Assembly: GCF_907164915.1 (NCBI RefSeq)
Contig: NC_061869.1
Span: 43,335,771 to 43,399,770 of the forward strand
Direction: 5' to 3'
Origin: Impatiens glandulifera
Taxonomy: Eukaryota; Streptophyta; Magnoliopsida; Ericales; Balsaminaceae
Length of the DNA stretch: 64,000 nucleotides
Within the stretch, counting starts at the first letter, position 1. Each line of letters begins with the position of its first letter. This document shows positions 49,490 to 61,164 of this stretch, in pieces. The position numbers and the translations under genes were made by a program. The notes below the pieces were generated by a model. That model was not told the DNA's origin, made no database searches, and saw only the letters and a list, made by a program, of their open reading frames with translations.

Positions 49490-49717
49490 ATGAACCCAAA
49501 GAAAATTGGGTACCAAAGGTGTCACTATTTACAGGTACAGGTAAATCAAGACAGCAGCTTGGAAGAGTCAAATGGCATCTGGACAGCCGGCTGCTCGGAA
49601 ATACCATATGACAAGCAACAGCCTGAAGTGGCTGAAATCTTCACGAAGCCACTTCCCGAGTCTAAGTTTTCATACCTTAGAAATATTTTAGGATTGTTAG
49701 ATTACGATAATGCCTAA
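49490..49717 (+). pseudogene. Copia-3 protease-RNase H junction fragment
   Basis: This 75-residue frame reads NPKKIGYQ, then IWTAGCSEI, which is the start of Copia protease (normally W..DSGCS). It continues at once into YDKQQPEVAEIFTKPLPESK and FSYLRNILGLL, the very end of RNase H. The rest of PR, all IN and RT and most of RH are missing between GCS and YDKQQ, so one deletion of about 3 kb accounts for it. Confidence 0.8.
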
Positions 49718-50002
49718 ATTGTGATTAAGTTATGAACTCACCTAGTTTTGATAATTTAGTTTGAATAATTAAAAAGGGAGAAATTGTTGAATTGTGTTTA
49801 AATTATGAACTCACCTAATTTTGATAATTTAGTTTAAATAATCAAAAAGTGAGAAATTTTGAATTGTGTTTAAATCATGAACTCACCTGGTTTTGATAAT
49901 TTATTTTAAATAATCAAAAAGGGATAAATTGTTGAATTGTGTTTAAATCATGAACTCACCTAGTTTTGATAATTTAACTTAAATAATCAAAAAGTGATAA
50001 AT
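49715..50002 (+). repeat. Fourfold repeat containing the polypurine tract
   Basis: Four tandem units of about 71-73 bp, each reading TTATGAACTCACCTAGTTTT or TCATGAACTCACCTGGTTTT, then GATAATTTA, TAAATAATCAAAAAG and a purine run (GGGAGAAATTG, GTGAGAAATT, GGGATAAATTG, GTGATAAATTG). The last unit abuts the 3' LTR at 50003. Copia-1 has two such copies 160 bases apart. Confidence 0.92.
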
Positions 50003-50902
50003 TGTTAGATTAAGGTCTTAATTGATTTAGGATAATTAACATACTTGATTTTCATTATTGATGATTGTTGAAATGCTTTGACAATGAATGAATAAAACTA
50101 AGTATATATATATAATCGTTAGTTATATCTTATATAAATATATACTTAGATAGCAACATCTTAAGTGATGTAGTGGTAAATACTCTCGCCTGTCACGTGG
50201 GTGATCCGTGTTCGAATCTCACACGTGTGCGCGACCAGACGTCCAGGTAGAGGCAGACGTCTAAGTAGAGATGCACGAGTACATCATGGATAGTACATCC
50301 AACAGAAAGAGGACACGTGTCCATAAAGAAGATTTGACCATTGCTACAATTAGTATAAGAAGCAATTAGAGTACAACGACAAATAACTTGAATCAACTTA
50401 CTCTCTTTAACTATTTTATTCTCAAGTGTATTTATTAATTCACTACGTGAAGTTGAGAGATAATTTACTGGACTACCTGATAGTCATTAACAGTGTGTTA
50501 TAAGGTGAACAGAGGTTGTTCTGTTCAACAGTGTGTGTGCTAGGAGTTCAGAGCATGCGGTCAATTAAGTCTTGGGTTTCTGATTGGGTGTGTGTAGGTG
50601 ATATACAAATCAAAGCCTTCTAGTGAATATCCTTCATGTTGAGGAACAGGGGTGACGTATGAGTTTTATCTCTGAACATTCATAAAACTCTTTGTGTTCT
50701 TTACTTTCCGTCCATTGCATTTGTTTATCTAACGCTTCAAATTCAGCTAGTTGTTCCGCATTTGAATCCGTTCAAGAGCTCGCGAAGATTTGTGAAGAAT
50801 ATAAATAGGTTTTAACTTCTAACAGAGTTAAAATCGAATTTAAAGTCATAAGTTATTAACTGTATTCAGACCCTGTCTTTATTGTTAACACCGATCCTAA
50901 CA
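50003..50902 (+). repeat. Copia-3 3' LTR
   Basis: 900 bp. Contains the second tRNA-Asp-like segment (50161-50226), the CTGTTCAACAGTGTGTGTGC block and a GGGGTGACGTATGAG block at about 50649. It ends 292 bases from the MYB stop codon. Confidence 0.9.
50161..50226 (+). other. tRNA-Asp(GTC)-like sequence in the 3' LTR
   Basis: TGATGTAGTGGTAAATACTC, CGCCTGTCACGTGGGTGATC and a T arm CGTGTTCGAATCTCACACG whose stem can pair. The anticodon loop again reads CTGTCAC. The T arm is better preserved than in the 5' LTR copy, and the acceptor stem is not evident. Confidence 0.75.
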
Positions 50903-51193
50903 ATGTCATTCAATAATTAAAATAAATTGCACTAAGTTGGTTAATGTCACATCGGTTGATTGACACAAATTGGTTGCAACCACTTGATCGAGATTGGTAT
51001 GGGCCACACTTTAAATAGTACATTTCCAAAGTCTTTGGTACTAAACAGTCTAAACCCATGTCAAGTTGGAAACAAACTAAGATGCTAAATAGCTTACTTT
51101 CAGAAGGAAAAAAACACCTAGATTATAACATGTTCACCAAATTCAGCCAAAATCTACAAAGAAACCTTGTGAAAAAAAGAGATACAAGTTCTC
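50903..51193. other. 3' flank of the MYB gene
   Basis: No gene or repeat recognised. It probably contains the MYB 3' UTR (minus strand). A candidate polyadenylation element cannot be picked with confidence in this AT-rich stretch. Confidence 0.4.
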
Positions 51194-51754
51194 CTACAAC
51201 CAACTACAATGATCAAAGTTAGTGAAATCAATAAAATCCATGAAATCAGGAATGTCGAAGTTAAAAAAATCATCCTCGGTAGGGATCCAGTTTGGCTCTT
51301 CTTCTTTCTCTAGCTCTAAGTTCAACATTTTTGTGGCGTCGCCATTTGACGGGCCTTCGTTTTCGGTCACCCCAAACCCATTTTCTACAGTCTTGAGTCT
51401 CTTATTGTCTGAGGGAATTTCAATGGGCCTTTCCCTTTTCATGGACTGTTTGTCTCCTTTCTTGACGAAACCTACCCTCTTCTTCAGATTAGTATTCCAA
51501 TGGTTTTTCACTTGGTTGTCTGTTCTTCCAGGCACCCTTCCAGCAATCAATGACCATCTACAAAATCAAAGTGTTTAAATATAATAATGATTATTTTTTG
51601 TTTTTTATTTATTTCCTTAATTTTATTTGTTTAATTGAATATAGAAAGCTAATCTAGTTAAATATAATAATGATGAATATATTTAAAAAGTTTATTTTAA
51701 CTTGTTTGGTTGAAGATGTCATTGTTGTGGCTCTATTGATTCATGCTAGAATCC

Positions 51755-51807
<53 letters not shown>

Positions 51808-52337
51808 TTGAGTTATTTTGAAAAAAAAAAACTCACTATACCAATTTAACTTAATAACCTCATTTACTTGTATAATCTTAATCCTACCAAAGCTTAGAGA
51901 AAAAAAACACCTGTTTCCTAAGAGTCGATGAAGCCTGATGATAAGGTCATCTTCATCCTCGTTGAAACCTCCATGTTTGATATTTGGATTGAGATAATTC
52001 AACCATCTCAATCTGCAACTTTTTCCGCATCTTTGTAACCCTGCACAAGTTCGTGTGTTTCATGTCCGAAGTTGGCCATAAAAATATATATATAGATAAA
52101 CATTGCAGTTAATAGTTACATTCTTCTTGGTCTAAAGGAACTGTAATAGTTTTAATAGCATCTTTTTTCTTGGATTCGGTTGGGTTATGAATTGGTTGAA
52201 GTACCTGTAATTTTGCCAATGCGGTTCCACCGGCCACAGCCGTATTCGCGAACGTATTCCATCAAAACCCTGTCTTCGTCCTCATTCCATTGCCCTTTCT
52301 TGTGGATCAGCTTATCAAGGTTCTCAGATGTTGCCAT
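51194..52337 (-). CDS. R2R3-MYB transcription factor, WEREWOLF/GL1-like
   Basis: Three exons: 52337-52205, 52040-51911 and 51557-51194, with GT..AG introns of 164 and 353 bp, giving 208 residues. This is close to WER-type proteins of about 200-230 residues. The introns split codons G45 and R88, the usual R2R3 positions.

R2 has W17, W37 and W57 (19-residue spacing). R3 has F70, W89 and W108. The core GKSCRLRW and [13 protein letters not shown] are intact. The bHLH-contact signature D/E-L-x2-R/K-x3-L-x6-L-x3-R is complete at D76, L77, R80, L84, L91, R95, so the protein should join MYB-bHLH-WD40 complexes in the nucleus.

The acidic C-terminus (NWIPTEDDF ... [14 protein letters not shown]) recalls the WER/GL1/MYB23 tail (W...DDFELS...MMDFIDG), which suggests epidermal cell fate. 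Another bHLH-binding subgroup, such as MYB82-like, is possible. No frame damage seen. Confidence 0.92.
51758..51805. repeat. (TA)n microsatellite in MYB intron 2
   Basis: About 48 bp of pure TA within the second intron, roughly 105 bp from the exon 2 donor. Confidence 0.95.
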
Positions 52338-52481
52338 TGTTGAAGCCGTGAGTTTTTTTTCTCTCACTAGAAAAGAGTTTTTTAAAGTGAGGGAGACAGT
52401 GAAATGGGTATTAAATATGCAAATTATATACAATAAATAGAAAACATATTGGTCTTCCCCATAATTGATAGCTGATTGAGG

Positions 52482-52520
<39 letters not shown>

Positions 52521-52550
52521 TTTGTTTGATTAGAGTTATAATAGTCCCTA
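52338..52550 (-). promoter_or_regulatory. MYB upstream region
   Basis: Upstream of the ATG on the minus strand are a short leader with GAGAGAAAAAAAACTCACGG and a candidate TATA-like TATTTATTGTATATAA about 85-105 bases away (52423-52440). A (TA)n array lies at 52484-52517. Only about 210 bases separate the ATG from repeat-derived DNA. The exact start site cannot be read from sequence. Confidence 0.4.
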
Positions 52551-53557
52551 GAGCCGCAAATGAGTCTAGTTTGAGCTCGACTCGAACTCAACATACGAAT
52601 GAATTTATAAATTTGAGCTCGACTCGACTAAGTATTTATTAGTTTGACTCGAACTCAACACACAAATGAATTTATAAATTTGAGCTTGACTCAACTATTT
52701 ATCTACAAAATAAAATTTTCAAGGTCGAACTCGAGCTCAAGTGAAGCTCCAGTTGAGCTTAAATAAGCTTTATAACATAAACTAGCATTTAGCCCGTGCA
52801 TTTGCACGAGTAATAATATAAAAAACCGTGAAAAAAATTATGGATAACATTTTTAATTTTATTTTTAACCGTTTTAAATTTAAAAATGGGTCACTCACAA
52901 TCCGACCCAAGTATCCAAATTAACCACAGCTCTCGACCCGGCAATCCGGACACTTTAAAAATATCATTATATTTATATATAGATTAGTTAGTTAAAAAGT
53001 TTAACTTATATTAATATTAAAACGTCCCGCGTTTATCAAATTTGGTGTTGAATTTAAAATATAAAGTTTTATAGCCTAGTTGGTTAAAGAGTTGTACTTG
53101 TTTTGTTATGTTGCAAGTTCGAAACATACCTCTAGCATTTTTAATTTTATTTTTAACCGTTTTAAATTTAAAAACGGGTCAACCCATAATCCGACCCAAG
53201 TATCCAAATTAACCAAAGCTCTCGACCCGGCAATCCGGACACTTTAAAAATTAAGCATCATTATATGTTAAAAAATTGAACTTATATTAATATTAAAACG
53301 TCCTGCGTTTATCAAATTTGATGTTGAATTTAAAATATAAAGTCTTTGTAGCCTAATTGGTTAAAGAGTTGTACTTGTTATGATAGATTGCAAGTTCGAA
53401 ACATACCTCTAGCATTTTTAATTTTATTTTTAACCGTTTTAAATTTAAAAACGGGTCAACCCACAATCCGACCAAGTATCCAAATTAACCATAACACTCG
53501 ATCCGGCAATCCGGACAATTTAAAAATTAAGCATCATTATATATATATAGATTATCA

Positions 53558-53602
<45 letters not shown>

Positions 53603-54165
53603 CACTCAAAATAGTTTGAGTAATTTTAATTTACTTGTTCCTCAAAAGAAATAATATTAAAAACTAAAGCAGAAGAAAGAAGAAATAGTGATTAATGTGA
53701 ATAGTGAAAAGATGAAGTATATATATATATATATATATATATAATTGTAACAATAATATCATATATTTATTATTTATTGGATAAATTTGTAAAATATATT
53801 ATATTATAACAATAATATAATATATTATTATAAGAATAATATAATATAATATATTATTATAATAATGAATTAGGAAATTAGGATTTTAATTTTAATTTTA
53901 ATTTTTTTTTACACTATGATATAATTATGTGTCCATTTTGGATGTACTTTTAAATAAAGTAAAAAAAATATTTATTTTAAATTTTAATATTAAAATAAAA
54001 TAAATATATATTATCATACTTGAAAAAAATTTATAAATCACTGAGCAAATATTATAGTAAATATTATATGAGCTCGATTCAAATATTAAATAAGTAGGCT
54101 CAAACTCGGTCAAAGTCAAGCTCAACTCGAGTTTTGATCGAACTGCTCACAAGTAGTTTGCAACC
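52551..54165. repeat. Repeat-derived region with inverted GAGCTCGA ends
   Basis: The left side (GCCGCAAATGAGTCTAGTTT, GAGCTCGACTCGAACTCAAC, repeated about 75 bp later) is mirrored at the right (CAAGCTCAACTCGAGTTTTG, GAACTGCTCACAAGTAGTTT). This is the look of the hAT-type repeats with GAGCTCGA-rich ends seen in many plant genomes. Target duplications were not found, so element borders are uncertain. A different tandem repeat lies inside. Confidence 0.45.
52785..53545. repeat. Tandem ~280-bp repeat with tRNA-like boxes
   Basis: Nearly three units, starting about 52848, 53136 and 53412. Each begins ATTTTTAATTTTATTTTTAACC, contains CGACCCGGCAATCCGGACA, and the first two end with TAGCCTAGTTGGTTAAAGAG (or TAGCCTAATTGG) and TTGCAAGTTCGAAACATACC. 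These two boxes fit the Pol III A box (TRGCNNARYNGG) and roughly the B box, about 30 bp apart. Upstream is TTAGCCCGTGCATTTGCACG, with an inverted GTGCATTTGCAC. Confidence 0.75.
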
Positions 54166-55850
54166 ACACTCATTTTAAATTTAAAATTAAGGTGTTTTAA
54201 GTACGAATCAAATTAATGACCTTATTTTTGTAAAAATACACTTATCATTATAAAATAATTAATTATTTAATATTGTTTAAAAATATCATAAAATAATAAT
54301 ATATCGATGAAATTTTGTATGTTATTAAAAAAATATTTTATAGTTATGAATTTATATGTACTTTGACCAGCATTTTTTTAATAATTTGAGAGCTAAAGAA
54401 AATGGTTATGCACGTGATTGATTATCAGTGATTGCTGACAAGTCTGATAGGGGTCAATTGAGGCGGGGTAAGAGAAATGGGACTAAAAAAATTGATTCTC
54501 TATCCAACTTGAAAAATAATCAGAGAAAAATTTAATAAATAAATTAATTAATCGGATAAACATTATTCACAATATTATTATTCACAATATTAATTTACAA
54601 TATTATTTGATAGGATGTGTTTAGTAATTTTGGAATTATATTGAATTGGAATTAAAATTAGAAGTTTAAGTTTTAATTTAAATTTGATGTTACAATTAAT
54701 TTAAAAAATTAACATTTAAATAAATATTTTACTTTTTAAATTTAGAAAGTTAAACAGTTAAACCGGTATTTTTTTTAATATATCAAGTTAAATGTTAACC
54801 GATATTTTTTTTTAATAAAAATTAAAACTTAAAAAATATTTTGACCCATTAACTATTTTAATTGGTTTTGTCGAACCAAAATTTTAATAAAAATATATAA
54901 TATTTATTAAATTTATTTTTATAATAATCTTGTTTACAAACATAAAAATTGGTTTATTTTTAAAAAAAAAAAATCTCTGAATCTTTTCACTATTAATGTA
55001 TCAAATTAGTCTTACTTTATTTTATGGAATTAATATTTTAAATAGAAAAAATATTCTAATATTCTTAAAAGAAATTCAAAGAGCTAGTCTATATTTTTTT
55101 ATCATATTATATATATTTTTTAAAGTCCAAGAAAAACCCTACAAAAACCCAAATCAAACTTGCTCAAGAGTTTGCATTTCAAATTTACATACAATACTTA
55201 ATTTATACTTAAAATTATTTTTAATTCAACTTTTGTAGAAATATATAGTCTAATAAATTAAATATTAACAATATTGTATACAAACCAAATACAAAATTTT
55301 GAAATTGTTATTTATTATTATGATAAAATCATGCATAAATAATCAAATAGTGATTAATAAAAAAATATATTCTTATTTGAGACAAATAAATTGAAAAATA
55401 TATAAATACAAATATTTTCTTCTTTTTTTCAACCAACTCCTAGAAAAGATCTCACCTAACAGTTAGATTTTAAATGAAGATTTTGAGATTTTACTTTCTT
55501 TATTGAAATTACAATCTTAACCGATACATAAAAAAATTATAATTTATTAAAAAATATTTTTGTTTATTTAATTCAAACTCATTCATATATAAATAATTAA
55601 CGATGAGAGTGATGTTAATTTTCTTTTAAAAGGTTATTGCAATTGGATATAAATGATAGTCATTCAAAAATAATATCAAAAATAATATAAATACAAGAGT
55701 ATTTATATTGTCACCAAATACACCCAAAACATAACGAGATTAATCATTTATGAGCAACAATAAAACATAAACCAACAACAGAAATAATCATCAACAAACA
55801 AACATAACATAACATAAAAGTTATCGTTAACGAGTTCAAAGATTCTTAAA
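53546..55850. other. AT-rich noncoding DNA with microsatellites
   Basis: (AT)n arrays at about 53562-53600 and 53719-53742 and ATAATATAAT runs at 53790-53865. From 54166 on it is plain AT-rich sequence. Open frames such as 54996-55238 have the composition expected by chance in AT-rich DNA. Nothing supportable as a gene. Confidence 0.5.
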
Positions 55851-55854
55851 GAAG

Positions 55855-56330
55855 ATCAATGAGCTCACCGACCGCCTCCACCGGTTTTCTAGAATAGATC
55901 ACTTGTATCGTCATAACAATAGTGTTGTGGAATAAACGAATCAGTCGACCGCGATCACTAAATATCCTACGAATCCTTTCGAGCTAAATACTCCATAGAA
56001 AATAATTGGGATAAGGACGCACCGACTAAATCTGACCGAACTCGCGGTTTCTATCTAAACATCATAACAAGCGACGATTGACTTAGATATCACTCATTAA
56101 GTTTCAATAATGTTATAAAGTAAGTTCCAAATCACATTCACTCTTTTGCAATACAAAAACAAGTGATATGTGGTCTTCACCTTTTCACAACATATTTTGC
56201 AAACATATTTTGAATTACTTGTAACCATAATGTTTTTTTTCATTCATCTATTAAGATTCTTCAATGCTTGAAACTCTATCCATAAAAACCAGACTTTTTA
56301 AGAAATTTTGTATCCTGCAATTTTTTCAGT
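55855..56330 (-). pseudogene. LINE 3' end, zf-RVT region and C-terminus
   Basis: The minus-strand reading contains CKICCEKVKTTYHLFLYC, V.VIWNLL, a complete C-x2-C ... H ... C zf-RVT core. After a few stops and a frame change it gives FLWSI.LERIRRIFSDR, the typical last block of plant L1-like ORF2 (W.LW.ERN.R.F), and PVEAVGELIDLL with a stop. It differs from the LINE fragment at 6603-6830. RT itself is not present. Confidence 0.72.
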
Positions 56331-58083
56331 CATATGTGAATAGACTTTACAAATAATGTGTAACAATGACTAAGCTTAAAATTTTAACTTGTTTACTGAA
56401 AATTTAAATGTGCTTGATTTTGTTTAAATACATTAATTAATTTACTCGTTAAAATTACTATAATTTCTTATTATACCATTGCTACTTATTTTAGCTTGTA
56501 AACAGAATAAATTAACAATGAAATGGTACAGGTTATTAGAGTTTATCTAAAGTTGTTTGACTACCTATGAGGATGAGAGTTAATTTTATACTTGTTTATT
56601 TCTGACAGTTATATTTGAGATTGTGCAATGTTTATTTATATTGATTTCTCTGCAGATTTAATATTTTTTGTTTAAGATAATTATGATTCTAGAGATATAT
56701 AGAAGATAGAAGTTTCTATCCTATATTTTAATTAGTTTGCCTCTTAAATATATTATTCATCGAAACTAACACCCCCAAATCACGCTGTATTCATTGTGAT
56801 GAGCTCCTTATCATGGGGGCCTTGTTTTGTTCAAATTCAAATTATAATAAAGCAAATCAAATTATAATGTAATTTATTCAGAGTAATTATAACGATTTAT
56901 AACGATGAGGGATTAAGAAGATAAAGTCGAACAAATCAATCAAATAATGTCAACAAAAATTGTTCAAAATATTCTAAATGGTAGTGAAAATTGTTCAAAT
57001 ATATAACGATGAGTGATTGAAAAAATTACAATGTGTTATATAAAAATATTTTGGATAAATATTTCAAAAAACTCAACATCAAATGAGCTTACCCCAAACA
57101 AAATTTATGTTATTTCAATTATTTTCTTTAAATATTTTTTGTACCCTCATTTGTTAAGTTGATGATAGTTTGACCTTATTCCAAGTTCCTATGTTATGGA
57201 ATATTAAATAGAAAGCCAGCTTGCTTATTTTAAATTATTTTATCAATTCGACGAGGTTGGTTGATCCGCTGTTTAAAATAAAAAATATATAATTTTTTTC
57301 TTCAAAAACATCTTATTTGATTATTAAAGTTGTTTATTGGACTGTTTTGATAAAGTATTAAAATATTATAAATGAGAGTTAGTAAAAAAATTAATGGATA
57401 GAAAAGTATGAATACTGTATGTGATTTAATTGGCTAGAATTTTAAACTCATATTTTATTAGTTTATATTATGCATATCTAACTGAGTTTAAAATATTTTT
57501 TTTATATATAATATTTTTTGAAATTGTTTTTTTATCATTTATTTTTGTTTGAATTATTTTTTTTACTGTTATAATACCTTTAGTTTTTGATGAAAAACAA
57601 GAATTTTTTTCTTAAACATAACATATTTATTATTTTTCTAAATTTATATGACTTTTTTTTGCTTCAACTTCATTTGCAAACTACACCCTTTTATAACTAC
57701 ACCCTAATTGTTTCAATCTAATTTAGACAACAATGTTACGTACTAATAAAACGACTATATTGTTGACTATAATAACTTTTACAATTATGTTCACAACTAA
57801 AAATTATAATCAAACAGATTTTGCGTTTAACATAATTTTTTCTTTAACTTCTCGCTATAGCGTTTATATAATCTCAACATATAAACGATTTTTCTATCAA
57901 CATTTATTTATTTTCTCTCTTCCATCCTATTTTATATTTATTATAAAATTTTTTCTTATTTACATAATTTTATATACTTATTAAATAATATATTTAAATA
58001 TAATTATAAAATAATAATATATAAATTTTAAATATATATATATATATATCCACCTTATTTATATTTATTATTTAAAACAATAT

Positions 58084-61000
58084 TGTAACCCCAGGAATAT
58101 GCCCCTCTCCGTAGTTTAGCATATGTCGTAAATACGCATGTTAATACAGGAAAATACATCACAGAGTGACTTGAGATTCGATGAGTTTCAACATTAGTTT
58201 GCGTGTCAGACTTCTTTTAAAAAAATATTATTTAAAAGATTTTTAGAATAATGTGGGGGAGCTTTTGAATTAATTATGTAAAAATAATTATTTCTTATTC
58301 AAATTTTAATAATTTAAGGCCAAATAACAATTTGGCTACACCTATTTAAACTAGTTAAACAAACTTAATTTAAAAGATTATTTATTTAAAATTACAGTCG
58401 CCAATTGATTTTAGAAAAATTAATAAAATATCCTTGTATAAAGGAGTTTATACCAGAGTTCTATAAGGGGTTCGAATTTTGATTACGCTCGAGAAATGAC
58501 TTTCGCGCTATGTCATTCGTGCCCGTCAAAGGATGGTTTTAATTTCTAAAAGATTCTAAAGATTTTTAAAGATTTATTTATAACATTTTATTCCATTTTA
58601 TTAGTCTAAGGGTTGTAAACAAGGGTAAGTTTAGATTGAGTAAATAAATGTACAAAATTATTAAAGGAGGTATGTACTTGTTGCAATGTTATCAAGTTAA
58701 CAAAACCTGAAAATGTCAAAGAAAGGTAGTAGAATTTTAAAATAAATTCAAATAGGGCCTTAGCTGAAAATATTTGTTTTTGGGAGACATCCCAAAAATA
58801 TTTTATTTTATGACCTTGGGAAACCATTTAAAAATGGAGCGAAGTTCCCAAAATTATAAAAATAATTTTGGGTTTTGAAAGTGGAACCAAACAGGCCTTA
58901 GGATCAAAATCTTTGGGACTGGGTCCATTTAGATTGATTTGGGCTCGGGAAGCTCGGTCCCGGACTCGGGCTACTTGGTTAGGGTTCTAGGTCTTAGGTT
59001 AGGATCCTAGGTCAGAGAAGGCTCGGTCCTAGGTCTAGGGTTAAGGTTAAGTCTACCAATCATATGTGAAGTTAGGACTTGATCCTAGGATTAGAAACAT
59101 CCGTCATAGGTTAAGAGGAGGGCTCAGGCCTAAGCTAGAAAACTCGGTAAGGTTCCTCGATCCTAGGTTCGAAAATTCGGTCCTAGGCTATGGGGAGGAC
59201 TCCGTCCTAAGTTAGAAAACTCGGCCCTTGGTCTCAGTCCTAGGCTAAGATTTCTCAGTCTCAATTTTCGGTGCCTACTTAAGAACACCGGTCTTAAACT
59301 CAAGAACATCGGTCCATACTCTCAAACTTAGGATCGATTTTCTCGGTCGGGATCCTCGGTTTCGGACTAAGATCCTCAGTCCATACTCTCTGTCCAAGGC
59401 TAAGAATTACGGTCATTTGCTTGGGATAAAGAGGACCAATGTGTTCTTATTTTGGTTAAAATTGCAGGTGCTATAACTTTTGATCTAAATCATGGAATTA
59501 AGATCTATAAGTTGTAGTTAGTTTATATGATCATGAAGAATAAAATTCTTAACATAAATCATGATTATTGGATCTTTATAAAGCTTAAATTTTAAAAACC
59601 ATTTCTAGGTCAAATTTTAGGAGTTTTTAAATTAGGCTATTTCAAGGTCTGATTTTTGTTCTATTAAATTTAAAATGATGAATATAGTTGAACACAACCA
59701 AACCAAGAACATCATTCAAACATTATAATAGTTTTTAAAAATTGAATCAAAATCTAAAAAAATTGAAAAACACAATTTGATTAAACGTGATCAAAACAGT
59801 GTTACAGTCATTGTGAATTCATCCCAACATGGTTACAAACATCTTTAGCAATTATTTAAATAAAAAATCCAGATTAAACTCAAGAGCAATAAATTTTACA
59901 GTATTCAGTTTTCAAGCTTAATTTTTTGAAACTTTTGATTTAAGTTGATTTGATATGATTTTTTTCAACATAAAGTTCATACATGCATGATATATATAAT
60001 GATTTTAAATAAAGAAATCACATGAACAAGCCCTAGAACAGATCAAACCGATTAAATTAGAAAAAATTGAAAAAAATTCAAACTTTCAATTATAAATTGA
60101 TATTCAATGATTTTGGATTTATACCAACAACTGGAGAACACTCATTGGATGTGTTGGAGGCTATCCAGAAGCCTGAATCGAAGTTGTGGTGGCCAAAGCA
60201 AGTTTGCAATGAAACTGTTCTTGGCCAGAATCTCAAACTTCGATTCTTGCTGTAATATGTTGTAATTGTTTGATGATTGTGATAATTTGGTATATATAGT
60301 AAGTATTAGGGAGTATTTATACTATCCTAAGGTCGGTTGGGGAGGAGCAATTCAAGTCGAAATTGAAGAACTCCATTCTTATCCATAATTTTATCCCTAA
60401 GAATGGTTGTAGACAGAGTTGGAGCTTTTGGAAGAATCATTGCCGTTTGATCACGATTTCGGAGAGCGTCTAGCGTGGCGAAGAAGACGACCTTAAACAA
60501 CATCGTTTCGTGGCGTCATTAGGCATTTCGTCTGCGGTTATCGATCTCAGCTATCGGGGTTAGCCTGTACTGTTAGTTGATTCAGTGTAGCAGGCGTGTG
60601 CTTGCTTCGTTACAATGGGTTGTATGGCGCATTCTGAGCGTTGGATGAAAATCCAGGCTGATCTAATGGCTGAGAATCCTGCTGCAACCTATTAAACATA
60701 ATTTCGACTATACCAAATTATTAGTTTAGTTTTTAATAATACAAAGTTATTTAAAATTTTTAATCCATTTTTTACGTTTTTCTTTACCAATAATTTCAAA
60801 AAAATTATTTATAGAATCATAATAAAAATTGTGTTCATATTTTTATATTTTTGGGTATTTTGGGAAATTTTAGGGTTATTTATTTAATTTTTAAGCCATA
60901 AGTTATACATAATTTATGTTTAAAATCCTAATTAAATAATTTAAACTTTTTTTTTAGTTTAATTTGGATAAAATAAATACAATATTTTAACCTTAAAATT

Positions 61001-61164
61001 ATTTTAGAATTTTTTCAAATAATTTTCATATTTATAGTTTAATTATCACAATAATTAACCCTAACTTTAGTTTTAATCCTCTATTAAGTTATTTTGATTA
61101 TATAAAAATTTAAATATTATTTAAATAATAATATTATTTGAAAATTAGTGTAAATCAAATTTTC
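58084..61164 (-). mobile_element. Solo Tat/Ogre-like LTR, inverted relative to 41513-44528
   Basis: Runs from TGTAACCCCAGGAATATGCC to about CAAATTTTCA and is the reverse complement of 41513-44528 along its length, including the GC-rich island (60430-60660) and the CTCGGTCCTAGG array. Block A at 18815-18840 shows the site without it. AATAT stands on the left (58079-58083) and again at 61173, a possible duplication, but the right end is uncertain by about 10 bases. No internal region, hence solo. Confidence 0.82.

Larger units (their letters stand above)
47225..50902 (+). mobile_element. Copia-3: internally deleted Copia element
   Basis: 5' LTR 47225-48288 and 3' LTR 50003-50902, both TGTTAGATTAAGGTC ... 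GATCCTAACA. PBS ATTGGTATTAGTGCC is at 48289. The interior is only 1.7 kb: gag, a scrap of protease fused to the last part of RNase H, and a fourfold PPT region. Flanks TTGTT and ATGTC do not form a clean duplication. It is related to Copia-T by gag wording and LTR ends, but its LTRs have a tRNA-like insert instead of a minisatellite. Confidence 0.88.

Noticed and set aside
51222..51578. 118-residue plus-strand frame
   Set aside because: Antisense shadow of MYB exon 3.
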